From Blautia sp. (lineage in GTDB: Bacteria > Bacillota > Clostridia > Lachnospirales > Lachnospiraceae), in the NCBI GenBank assembly GCA_017515325.1, contig JAFWGA010000020.1, positions 1 through 59,823 on the forward strand: DNA of 59,823 nt. Direction: 5' to 3'. Position 1 is the stretch's first letter. Every line of letters starts with the position of its first letter. The notes below the pieces were generated by a model that was given only the letters and a program-made list of their open reading frames with translations, was not told the DNA's origin and searched no databases. The position numbers and the translations under genes were made by a program. Shown in pieces: positions 8,517-16,544 of this stretch.

Positions 8517-8541
8517 AGGACTGCCAATGCAGTCCTTTTTT
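8517..8541. terminator. Bidirectional terminator between proA and the P-loop gene
   Basis: A perfect 8-bp stem AGGACTGC-caat-GCAGTCCT with A-run before and T-run after. It serves proA (plus) and the converging gene at 8556-8975 (minus). Confidence 0.9.
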
Positions 8542-8555
8542 ATTCTTTCTATTTT

Positions 8556-8975
8556 TTATAATGAAACCTTGATGAATTTCTGAACGCTTTCTGGAAGCTC
8601 ATCTGCATCAAGAGATACACTGACAATAATGCTCACTTTGTAGGTCTCGGCAATCCTAGCCAGCTGCTCCAGCGTAGAGGCTGTGTCAGCACCTTCCAGC
8701 TTGGCGATCTTCAGGAAGCTGTCCAGATAAATCTGCTCAAGGTCATGATCCTGAGAAATAATACCGCAAATAAAACCGACAAACTCATCCGCATTCTTCA
8801 GAGGATAAGCAGAGCAATCGATCAACCTGACACGGTTATTCAGCTCAAACATGTGCTTTGTGCTCTTGTCCAGGTAAACGATGCTCCCATTAGCCTCCTT
8901 GATCGCAGCGTTTACCCTGTCCAGAAGAATCTTGGTTTTACCTTTTCCTTTATTGCCCACAATTAACTCAAGCAT
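8556..8975 (-). CDS. Small P-loop ATPase-like protein of unknown role
   Basis: A 139-residue protein with an N-terminal Walker A motif GNKGKGKT (residues 7-14) and a likely Walker-B-type strand (QIYLDSFLKI, near residue 82). No membrane segment. It is much shorter than true PilT or RecA proteins. I recall such Lachnospiraceae proteins being labelled twitching motility PilT, which is not justified by the sequence alone. The gene has a strong promoter (9083-9111), a GC-rich leader hairpin (8997-9018) and AAGGAGGGAACCCTT before its ATG. It is monocistronic. Function unknown; nucleotide binding is likely from the motif. Confidence 0.7.
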   Translation of the reverse strand: MLELIVGNKGKGKTKILLDRVNAAIKEANGSIVYLDKSTKHMFELNNRVRLIDCSAYPLKNADEFVGFICGIISQDHDLEQIYLDSFLKIAKLEGADTASTLEQLARIAETYKVSIIVSVSLDADELPESVQKFIKVSL

Positions 8976-8996
8976 AAGGGTTCCCTCCTTAAAGTC

Positions 8997-9018
8997 AGGC
9001 CGGACAACATCCCGGCCT
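8997..9018 (-). promoter_or_regulatory. GC-rich leader hairpin upstream of the P-loop gene
   Basis: AGGCCGG (8997-9003) pairs with CCGGCCT (9012-9018) around an 8-nt loop. It sits immediately upstream of the ribosome binding site and downstream of the promoter, so it may protect the RNA or affect translation. Confidence 0.55.
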
Positions 9019-9082
9019 TTATGTCAATGTATTCCAAAAAGCATCAAAATTAATATTTTAATATTCCAAAAACTATATTTTC

Positions 9083-9111
9083 ATTATAATCCATTTTCTC
9101 TGACATTTCAA
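9083..9111 (-). promoter_or_regulatory. Promoter of the P-loop gene
   Basis: Minus-strand TTGAAA (9106-9111), 17-bp spacer, TATAAT (9083-9088). A near-consensus sigma-A promoter giving a leader of about 100 nt. Confidence 0.85.
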
Positions 9112-9161
9112 TCCAAAAAACAGAAAAGCCCCTGAAGGAATGACCGTTTGGAGAGAATCCG

Positions 9162-10901
9162 TCACTCCCCATTGATCTTTTCCAACAGCATATTCATCTC
9201 ATCATAAAGCATTTCCTTTTCCGGCGCCCCCATGATGATCGATACATAGGCCTGACCAAAGGCATTGAGAGTCAGAAGCGCAAGACAGTTGCCCGCCTCA
9301 TAGGTCGTTCCTGTCTTACCTCCGAGAACAGTAACATTTTTAGGCAGTACCGCCTCACCCGTCAGGTAATGATCGGTTGCCTCCAGCAGGGTCCGCACTT
9401 CGGTTCCGTCACTGTGCTGATATTCCACCGTGTATGACCCCATCTGAGAGATTTCCGTGAAGGCAGGATATTTTGCCGCCTCCTTCAGCATCAGGTAAAT
9501 ATCATAGGCTGTCGTGTAATGATTCTCATCCTGCAGTCCATGAGGATTAACAAAATGAGTCCCGGTACAGCCCAGATTGACAGCATAGCTGTTCATCATA
9601 TCCACGAAATTGGATATGGTTCCCCCCACATGATGGGCGATGGCACTTGCCGCGTCGTTACCGGAATATACCAGAAGACAATGCAGCAGCTGATTCATGG
9701 TCAGGGTATCGCCCACCCAGAAGCCACACACCTGGGCGCCCTCCTCCAGATTCAGATCCTCGGGTGTGATGGTCACCTTCTCCTCCATGCCGCCATACTG
9801 AAGAGCCAGGATCGCAGTCACCAGCTTTGTCACACTGGCAGGATAGAGCCGGTCCAGGGCTTTCTGGGCAAACATTGTTCTCCTGTTGCTGATATCCATC
9901 AGGAGTCCGCCCTGCTCCGGCGGAATATCCACTCCATCCAGAGCTATATCTCCCTCCACAACACACAGCTTTTCCGCAAAGGGCTCCGCACGCAGGTTTT
10001 CCTTCTCAGAGACAGTCCCCTGATACTCCCGGGCCGAATCATAGGCCAAAACATAATGGGAGAAACTCCTGCCTCTCATCAGATACACAAAGAAGCCCAT
10101 ACCCACAAACAGGAATGCCATAAACATGACCAGCAAAACAGTGATCAGACCCCTGTGCAGATGAATAAGGGGAATTCTTTTCTCCTTTTTCGCGCTTTCC
10201 CTGTCCTGGTTCTCCTCCGGTTGAAACTCCTTGACGGAATCCATTGGCTCTTCGCTGCCTGTCTCAGGCAATTCTTCCTTTGGCTCCTCATCGGCAAGGG
10301 GAAACTCACGCCATTCCTTCAGTCTTTCCGACGCAGAAGGCTTGTTTTCTTTCTCTGACTCCCGCTTTAATCTGGCTTCTGCCCTATCTCTCTCCCGTTC
10401 TTCCTTCTCCCTGAGCTTTTGCTCCTTTTTCTTTTCCGCAAGCTCCCTGGCCAAGGCTTCCTGGGCAGAATGCTCCTCCCAGAGTATATCCGCATAGGAT
10501 TCCTCCGGCCTCTGGGCCTCTCTTTCAGAGGCAGCTTTTTCGATCAGGTGTACGCTGCCGTGGGAAAAATCGATATCCCTTCTTTTTTGATCCCTTTCCC
10601 TTGCTTCCACCACAAAATCCGGCAGAAAGCCCTTATCCCGGGCGGCTCTTCTCCCATCCTCTCTTGGAGAACGAGCTCTGTCTCCCCTGCCTCTGTAACG
10701 CCTGTCCTCTCTCAGAGCATAACTGCCGGATATCTCCTCCTGATCCAACTGACCCAGGATCTTTTCCGACAGAGAATCAAAATTCAGCATCAGCTCGCTG
10801 CCGGCTAAGGCTTCCCCATTGGCTGGGGCTTCCCTCTCGGCAGCTCTATCTGGCTTTATTCTTCCTTCCGGCTGATAGTCTCCTGTTTCTTTCCGAGTCA
10901 T
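9162..10901 (-). CDS. D-alanyl-D-alanine carboxypeptidase with a long cytoplasmic N-terminus
   Basis: A 579-residue DacA/PBP5-type serine peptidase that trims D-Ala from peptidoglycan stem peptides outside the membrane. Motifs are SxxK (ASVTKLVTA), SGN (YSGNDAAS) and KTG (GGKTGTT). The usual enzyme has a cleaved signal peptide and about 400 residues. Here about 235 highly charged residues rich in R, E and K precede a single membrane helix (LITVLLVMFMAFLFVGMGF), making it a type II membrane protein with a cytoplasmic arm. It is the last gene of the mre-pbp2-rodA cluster and overlaps rodA by ATGA, so it is probably part of the elongation machinery. The arm may contact cytoplasmic MreB; that is inference. 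Confidence 0.88.
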   Translation of the reverse strand: MTRKETGDYQPEGRIKPDRAAEREAPANGEALAGSELMLNFDSLSEKILGQLDQEEISGSYALREDRRYRGRGDRARSPREDGRRAARDKGFLPDFVVEARERDQKRRDIDFSHGSVHLIEKAASEREAQRPEESYADILWEEHSAQEALARELAEKKKEQKLREKEERERDRAEARLKRESEKENKPSASERLKEWREFPLADEEPKEELPETGSEEPMDSVKEFQPEENQDRESAKKEKRIPLIHLHRGLITVLLVMFMAFLFVGMGFFVYLMRGRSFSHYVLAYDSAREYQGTVSEKENLRAEPFAEKLCVVEGDIALDGVDIPPEQGGLLMDISNRRTMFAQKALDRLYPASVTKLVTAILALQYGGMEEKVTITPEDLNLEEGAQVCGFWVGDTLTMNQLLHCLLVYSGNDAASAIAHHVGGTISNFVDMMNSYAVNLGCTGTHFVNPHGLQDENHYTTAYDIYLMLKEAAKYPAFTEISQMGSYTVEYQHSDGTEVRTLLEATDHYLTGEAVLPKNVTVLGGKTGTTYEAGNCLALLTLNAFGQAYVSIIMGAPEKEMLYDEMNMLLEKINGE

Positions 10902-12058
10902 AGATATTCTTCCTTCTGTTCATAGTCCGTCAGCAGCAGCTGTTTGTTGTAGGTTCTGCTCTGCAAACCGACATTCAGAACAAAGCCTATTCCGAAAAAC
11001 AGAGATACCATGGACGTCAGTCCATAACTGATAAAGGGCAGCGGAGTACCGGTATTGGGTGCAATCCCGGTAGCCACACAGATATTCATAAAGCTCTGAA
11101 TCGAAACCACACTGCCCACTCCGCAGCAGATCACTTTTCCTGCCAGGTCCTTGGCTCTTAGGCTGGTCCGTATACATTCCACCGCGATCAGAAGCTGCAT
11201 AATGACAATGACGGCACAGCCGACGAAACCGTACTCCTCCCCGGCAACCGCAAAAATAAAATCCGTCTGATTTTCCGCGACAAAATTGCCTTCGTTTACA
11301 GAATAGGCGTCTGTCCGCTTTCCCAGCCTGCGCCCCAGTAGTTCACCGGAGGCAATGGCCGTACGGGAATTGCTCTGCTGCTCGATATCATCCGAATAGG
11401 CATCGTCCTCAGGGTAAAGAAAGGACATGATACGGTCTCTTTGATAGTCACGGATCAATTTCTGATCCGGCTGGACAACAATAGCCAAAAAGATCAGGAG
11501 CAGAGGCACCATCAGAGCGACAATGCTGAAAATGACTCTGTAGCTCAGGCCGGCCATATAATACAGGATACAGAAGAGGATCAGAATGGTAATGGTATTC
11601 TTCAGATCCGGCTGCTGATAGATCAGAAATAAGGGAATCCCCAGCAAAATGACTGACTTGGCCAGCGTCCGAAAGGAATTCAGGTCGTCCTCATGATCCA
11701 TGAAAAATTTGCCGAAAAAAAGAATAATCAGGATTTTGGAAAGTTCCGTAGGCTGGAATCGGATAAAACCAAGATCCATCCATCTGGCGGCACCATTGGC
11801 ACTGTCTCCAAAGGCGTACACAGCCAGCAACATGACGATATTAAAGCCATAAATCGGCCATTGGAAGTTCAGAATCCAGGAGTAATCGAAAACAGAAACA
11901 ACCAGCATGACCACAAAGCCCAGCAGGGCTCCTCCCAGCTGCCTGGTTTTTAAGGAGGGGCTGGCAATTCCCACCAGCTGTACTCCAAACCCGCACAGCA
12001 GGATCAGAAGAAGCACCAGGAAAAAATTGTAATACTGTACTTTATACCGACTCAGCAT
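10898..12058 (-). CDS. rodA: Rod-shape SEDS peptidoglycan glycosyltransferase
   Basis: A 386-residue SEDS-family integral membrane protein with about ten helices. RodA polymerises lipid II glycan strands during cell elongation, working with a class B PBP. Family motifs visible include GAARWMDLGFIRFQPTELSK, LIYQQPDLKNTITIL and the C-terminal NTGTPLPFISYGLTSM, which is the SEDS signature. It lies 32 nt after pbp2 and before the DacA-like gene, the usual elongasome pair. The RodA assignment rather than FtsW or SpoVE rests on this context and on pbp2 next door. Confidence 0.93.
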   Translation of the reverse strand: MLSRYKVQYYNFFLVLLLILLCGFGVQLVGIASPSLKTRQLGGALLGFVVMLVVSVFDYSWILNFQWPIYGFNIVMLLAVYAFGDSANGAARWMDLGFIRFQPTELSKILIILFFGKFFMDHEDDLNSFRTLAKSVILLGIPLFLIYQQPDLKNTITILILFCILYYMAGLSYRVIFSIVALMVPLLLIFLAIVVQPDQKLIRDYQRDRIMSFLYPEDDAYSDDIEQQSNSRTAIASGELLGRRLGKRTDAYSVNEGNFVAENQTDFIFAVAGEEYGFVGCAVIVIMQLLIAVECIRTSLRAKDLAGKVICCGVGSVVSIQSFMNICVATGIAPNTGTPLPFISYGLTSMVSLFFGIGFVLNVGLQSRTYNKQLLLTDYEQKEEYL

Positions 12059-12090
12059 AATAAAATATCCTTGATTACACGGATAGCAGA

Positions 12091-14991
12091 TCAGTCATTG
12101 GATGTGTCGCTGGAATCACCGGCAGCATATCCCGTGATGATCGTATTGGGATCCCTGAGATTGAAAATGTAATTGACAATGTCCGCAGCCACCAGGCAAG
12201 CGTTTCCTGAGGAATAGCCGTTCTCTACGCGGCAGGCTATGGCATACTGCGGATCATAGGAGGGGGCAAAACCCACAAAAAGACCATGGTCAGGATGATA
12301 AAGGTCGATCTGGGCCGTGCCTGTCTTTGCTGACACCTCCAGGTTGACTTTGTCAAACATGGAATGGATCTGAACCACACGGCGCATGCCGTTGTGAATA
12401 TCATCCCAGACGTTTTCCGGAACCTGAGAAATCTGATTTTCTATCACCGGAGGATAATCCTCAATGACAGCCCCGGTAGGACTGAGCTCCTTATCCAGCA
12501 AGGTGAGCTTGAACACCGTGCCTCTTGTGGCCATGACCAGAGCATAGCGGGCCAACTGCACCGTAGAGTACATATGGGTTCCCTGTCCCATATAGGAAGG
12601 AACGGCAAGACTGTCGGAAACGTGGGGCGGCGCTTCATCGATCTCGATTCCCGTCACCCTGTCCAGACCGACCCAGGAGGCATATTTCTGAAGCATAGCC
12701 AGACTCTGCTCCTCGGAGAACTCATTGTCCCCCACCTTTCCCAGCTCGAAGCCGACCATATTGAAGAAATAGTTACAGGACTCCTGGATTGCTTCCGTCA
12801 CCTCGATCGGACCATGACCATAGGTATTCCAGCAGGCAATCGGGGGAGAGACAAAATCAAAGGAACCGGTACAGTTGAAATAGGTACCGTCGTTGATGAC
12901 TCCTTCCATCATACCGGCAATGGTAGACAAGAGCTTCATGGTAGAACCCGGCGCGGTACGCTGCTGGGTTGCTTTATTGAAGAAAGGACTGGACTGATCC
13001 AGAGCCAGCTTGATGAAATAGTCCGTATCCATGTCATTGGTCAGGCGGTTATTGAAGTAACCCGGATAGGAAACCAGGGCTACCACGTCCCCCGTCTTGA
13101 TATCCACCACCACAGCCGATGCGGAAAAGGGCATCAGAGCCAGCATAGCCGGCTCGATATCCAGGGTAAAAATCTTGTTGACGATAAACTCATAAGGCCA
13201 CACTGCACCCGACGCCAAAGCCTCATAGCTTCCATCGTCCTTGTCCAGCACTCCCTGTTCATACAATACCAGGCACAGATCACTGCCGGATATGGTATCC
13301 TCCTTCAGCATATACTTGTACAGAAGCTTGGAGAAGCCATAGTCTGTTTTCAGGGTATCCACGATATAGTTGGTCAGAGCCTGATAAACCTCCAGGGAAT
13401 CCAGATAATCTCCTTCCGGAGAAAAAAGCTCCGTATTCACCCAGTGCTGGGTCGCAGCATAGGTCAGGTATTCCTTCAGGCTGATGCTCTGATCGTCATT
13501 CCATGCCTTGTAGATCGGGTCTCCTACATCCACTGCATCGATGGAGATAACCTGCAGCTCGTCCCGGAGCAGGTTGTTGCAGATATAGGACAGGTATTCC
13601 TGTATCTCTTCGCTCTCCTTATTGAAGGGCTGAGGATTGGCTCCTGTCAGTCTCTCTCTGATCTGAGCGAAGACCTGTTCCTGTTTAATCTGAAATTTCC
13701 CGTACAATGCCTTTTCGATTTCCGAGGCGTCTGTCCGGTCGAAAAGCCGGATATCGATGACGCAGTTATCCACCAGGGCATTATAGACATCGTAGACAGG
13801 GATGTTGATCTGGCCGGAGTCTATGATATAGTCAAAATTGAACTCCTTGGAGGCTTCAATTTTCGACAGCAGGATACCGGCAACCCTCTGTTTGAGTATC
13901 TCATAGATGCCGGCCTGCATCTCGGTATCAATGGTAAGCTGGATATCGTTGCCTGCTATGGGTTCTACCTTGGTATCCTCCTCGATGCTCAGAACCTTTC
14001 CCAGGTTATCCACTGTCACCGTCTCGCGTCCGTCGGTTCCCTGAAGGGTAAGCTCCATGCTCTGCTCTATACCGGCCTTGCCGATAATGGCGTTGTTGGT
14101 GTAATCCGGGTTCTGGGTTCTCAACTGCTCCAGCTCTTCTGCGGATGCCTGCCCGATATAACCCAGGATGGGTCCCATACTGATCTCATCCACATATTCC
14201 CGGGTAGAATCCTCTATAATGTCGATTCCGGTCAGGATCGCCTGATTCTCCATCAGGGCTGCTACCGATTCCTCGCTGACATTGGTAGCGACCGTAACCG
14301 GCATATATTTCTTAAAGCTGTTGGTATTCAGCATATAACGGATCTTGGCAATCTCCAGGAGCTCCTGTTGGGTAAAGGCCTGTGGGAGCCCGTATTTCTC
14401 CAGCTCCTCGGCGGTATAGGCATCCTCCCCCGTCGGAACAATACTGAATCCCTTCACTCCGGCCAGAAAATCTATCATATCCTGGGCAGAGGCATTTTTT
14501 TCTTCCTCTGTGAGCTCATCGATATAGGGATGTCCGAAAACATCAGCTTTAAAACGACTCAGAGTAAAGCCGGGTTCCACATCGTAGACAAAACCGCCGT
14601 TCTCCCCCACCACAATATGAAAGCCGATGGAAACGGAATCCCCGTTTTTCCACAATATGTGGATGATCTTATAGGCAATGGCATTCAGAGCCAGATTTTT
14701 CTGACGCGTAGATTCATAGGAGCCATTGTCCTCAAGGGTGAGGGTATAGGCCAGAGAATTGGAGGCGATCAGACGTCCGTTCCTGTCATAAATCTTGCCT
14801 CTGGCACTTTTTATGACACGGGTCTTGGTCGTCCGGATCTGAAAATCATCAATAAAATCCTGCCCTTCAATGATCTGCAGCTGATAGAGCTCCCTGAGCA
14901 AAACAAAAGACATAAAAAGAAAGGCAGCGATCAGGATGGTTGTCCTCCTGATCCGGAATTTTTTCAAACCGTTTATTATTTTAGTACCCAA
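12091..14991 (-). CDS. mrdA: Penicillin-binding protein 2 (class B transpeptidase), enlarged
   Basis: About 966 residues; classic PBP2 proteins have 600-700. After a short cytoplasmic tail comes a membrane helix (TTILIAAFLFMSFVLL), the dimerisation domain, then the transpeptidase domain with SxxK (PGSTMKL, near residue 682), SxN (ESCNYFF) and KTG (SAKTGTA, near residue 887). Roughly 250 extra residues lie between the dimerisation region and the catalytic core, acidic and partly helical. The start I prefer is TTG at 14991 behind AAAGG with 8-nt spacing; it overlaps the end of mreD by 16 bp. A longer frame exists upstream but would run deep into mreD. It cross-links elongation peptidoglycan with RodA. 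Confidence 0.9.
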   Translation of the reverse strand: MGTKIINGLKKFRIRRTTILIAAFLFMSFVLLRELYQLQIIEGQDFIDDFQIRTTKTRVIKSARGKIYDRNGRLIASNSLAYTLTLEDNGSYESTRQKNLALNAIAYKIIHILWKNGDSVSIGFHIVVGENGGFVYDVEPGFTLSRFKADVFGHPYIDELTEEEKNASAQDMIDFLAGVKGFSIVPTGEDAYTAEELEKYGLPQAFTQQELLEIAKIRYMLNTNSFKKYMPVTVATNVSEESVAALMENQAILTGIDIIEDSTREYVDEISMGPILGYIGQASAEELEQLRTQNPDYTNNAIIGKAGIEQSMELTLQGTDGRETVTVDNLGKVLSIEEDTKVEPIAGNDIQLTIDTEMQAGIYEILKQRVAGILLSKIEASKEFNFDYIIDSGQINIPVYDVYNALVDNCVIDIRLFDRTDASEIEKALYGKFQIKQEQVFAQIRERLTGANPQPFNKESEEIQEYLSYICNNLLRDELQVISIDAVDVGDPIYKAWNDDQSISLKEYLTYAATQHWVNTELFSPEGDYLDSLEVYQALTNYIVDTLKTDYGFSKLLYKYMLKEDTISGSDLCLVLYEQGVLDKDDGSYEALASGAVWPYEFIVNKIFTLDIEPAMLALMPFSASAVVVDIKTGDVVALVSYPGYFNNRLTNDMDTDYFIKLALDQSSPFFNKATQQRTAPGSTMKLLSTIAGMMEGVINDGTYFNCTGSFDFVSPPIACWNTYGHGPIEVTEAIQESCNYFFNMVGFELGKVGDNEFSEEQSLAMLQKYASWVGLDRVTGIEIDEAPPHVSDSLAVPSYMGQGTHMYSTVQLARYALVMATRGTVFKLTLLDKELSPTGAVIEDYPPVIENQISQVPENVWDDIHNGMRRVVQIHSMFDKVNLEVSAKTGTAQIDLYHPDHGLFVGFAPSYDPQYAIACRVENGYSSGNACLVAADIVNYIFNLRDPNTIITGYAAGDSSDTSND

Positions 14992-15503
14992 ACAGAATCC
15001 CTTTCTTTCCAGGGCGATATCAGATAACGATAGTTTAACGCCCTTATCGGCCGATAGACCAGAAGCACCAGCAAGGTGGTATAACACATCTCCGGAAGAA
15101 TAATGCGGATCAGGTATTGGGCTGCCGAAAGCCTGCCCCTGAGAAGAAACTGCAGGGCATAGACAGCGAAATTATACCCAAGGTCTGCCAGCGCCGTCAT
15201 AAACATGGGTACCTTGATATCGTCGTCATACAAGGACCGGTGAGCATATCCGCTCAGGTAACCCACGTACATATAACAAAGGGTATAAAAGCCCAATACC
15301 GGACCAAAAAAAAGATCCACCAGAAGACCGCTGAAAAAGCCTGTCCACATACCGCTTTTGCGTCCTCTCATCAGGCCGAAGCTGACACAGAGAATAATCA
15401 GAAGATTCGGGGTGATAGAACCTATGGCAATCAGATTGACAAGGGTACACTGCAAAAGGAAAACCAGCAAAATGAGGATGCCATGGAGAAGCTTAGTTTT
15501 CAA
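14976..15503 (-). CDS. mreD: Rod shape-determining protein MreD
   Basis: A 175-residue small integral membrane protein with five to six helices, in the standard mreC-mreD-pbp2 order. MreD links MreB and MreC at the membrane. Translation begins at a TTG (15501-15503) that overlaps the TGA of mreC. The ribosome site GAGGAGG that serves it is made by the final Glu-Glu-Asp codons of mreC, so the tail of MreC and initiation of MreD share the same bases. Confidence 0.9.
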   Translation of the reverse strand: MKTKLLHGILILLVFLLQCTLVNLIAIGSITPNLLIILCVSFGLMRGRKSGMWTGFFSGLLVDLFFGPVLGFYTLCYMYVGYLSGYAHRSLYDDDIKVPMFMTALADLGYNFAVYALQFLLRGRLSAAQYLIRIILPEMCYTTLLVLLVYRPIRALNYRYLISPWKERDSVWVLK

Positions 15504-16543
15504 TAGTAATCCTCCTCATAATAATAGTCCTCATCATAGTAGTCCTCATAGTCTTCCTCATAATACTCTGCCTCATCATACTCCCCGCCTTCATTGTCAC
15601 TGTCCTCAGGGTAGCTCCCTGACGCGGCATTTCCCTGGTCTGTCTGGCTGTTTTCCCCGGCCAGGGGAGCCGTTACCGGGATGGAATCATCCTGCTTGTT
15701 GATCGTGATGACAAGCACATTTTTCAGATGGGCAAAGTCAATGGGAGAAACAATGGTCCCGGTCTTTGTCAGATTATTGGAATCCTGGACTACCTCATTG
15801 ATATAGCCTATGAAAAGCCCTTCCACATAATTCTCGCTGATATTGGAGGTAACCACCCTCTCGCCGGCCGTTACCGCCCCGTCAACATCATAGAGCTGCT
15901 CAAACTTAAGCTTTCCTTCATCGATCAGCTCCAGGTCACCGTGCACAATGAAATTGTCCTGGGTACTGACCGTCATGGCACTGACACTGCTGCTGTCGTC
16001 AATGATGGTTCGAACCGTTGCCCAGGAATCGCCCACCTCCGTAACGATTCCGATCAGGCCCTTGCCCGCAATCACGTTGTTATTCACACGGATCCCGTCC
16101 CGGCTTCCCCGGTTGATCATAAAGGTATCATACCAGTTTCCCGGATCCTTTGCTATGATCCTGGCTGCCACCTTGGGAAACTCCGAATATTCCTTGTCCA
16201 ATTCATACATCGCCTTCAGGCGCGCATATTCCTCCCTGTCCAGGATCAGCTTATTATTCTCGTTGGTCAGACTGTCCAGCTCTGCGCGCAGCTCCTCGTT
16301 CTCAAGCAGGAGCTCCTGGACGGTACGCAGCCTGTCATGGATGGCTGTAAAAAAGCTTCCGATCCGTTCCAGACTTTTCTCGAAGGGAACGATCACCAGA
16401 CTGGCCCCTTCCTGGAGAGGAGCCGTGCTGATACCGGAAGCCAGGATGGTAAGAGCAGCGCTTCCGATCAGAAGCGTCATCAGCACCAGCAGATGTTTGC
16501 TCTTGAGATGAATCCGAAATTTACGAAGGCGTGTTTTTTTCAT
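15500..16543 (-). CDS. mreC: Rod shape-determining protein MreC with an acidic-tyrosine tail
   Basis: A 347-residue bitopic protein: a short cytoplasmic part, a membrane helix (LLVLMTLLIGSAALTIL), a coiled coil (about residues 60-115, LLENEELRAELDSLTNENN) and the double beta-barrel domain (IAKDPGNWYDTFMINRGSRD, about residues 125-270). It organises PBPs around MreB outside the membrane. The odd part is the last 35 or so residues, made almost only of D, E and Y. The DNA there is a run of GAG, GAT, TAC and TAT codons, and it also supplies the mreD ribosome site. Confidence 0.93.
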   Translation of the reverse strand: MKKTRLRKFRIHLKSKHLLVLMTLLIGSAALTILASGISTAPLQEGASLVIVPFEKSLERIGSFFTAIHDRLRTVQELLLENEELRAELDSLTNENNKLILDREEYARLKAMYELDKEYSEFPKVAARIIAKDPGNWYDTFMINRGSRDGIRVNNNVIAGKGLIGIVTEVGDSWATVRTIIDDSSSVSAMTVSTQDNFIVHGDLELIDEGKLKFEQLYDVDGAVTAGERVVTSNISENYVEGLFIGYINEVVQDSNNLTKTGTIVSPIDFAHLKNVLVITINKQDDSIPVTAPLAGENSQTDQGNAASGSYPEDSDNEGGEYDEAEYYEEDYEDYYDEDYYYEEDYY

Positions 16544-16544
16544 C

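Noticed and set aside
8556-8975. Calling the P-loop protein PilT
   Set aside because: It is less than half the length of PilT and only the Walker A motif supports it.
12364-15027. Very long open frame on the plus strand opposite pbp2
   Set aside because: It is the shadow of the PBP2 gene: no ribosome site, low-complexity composition, no domain, and PBP2 motifs are unmistakable on the other strand.
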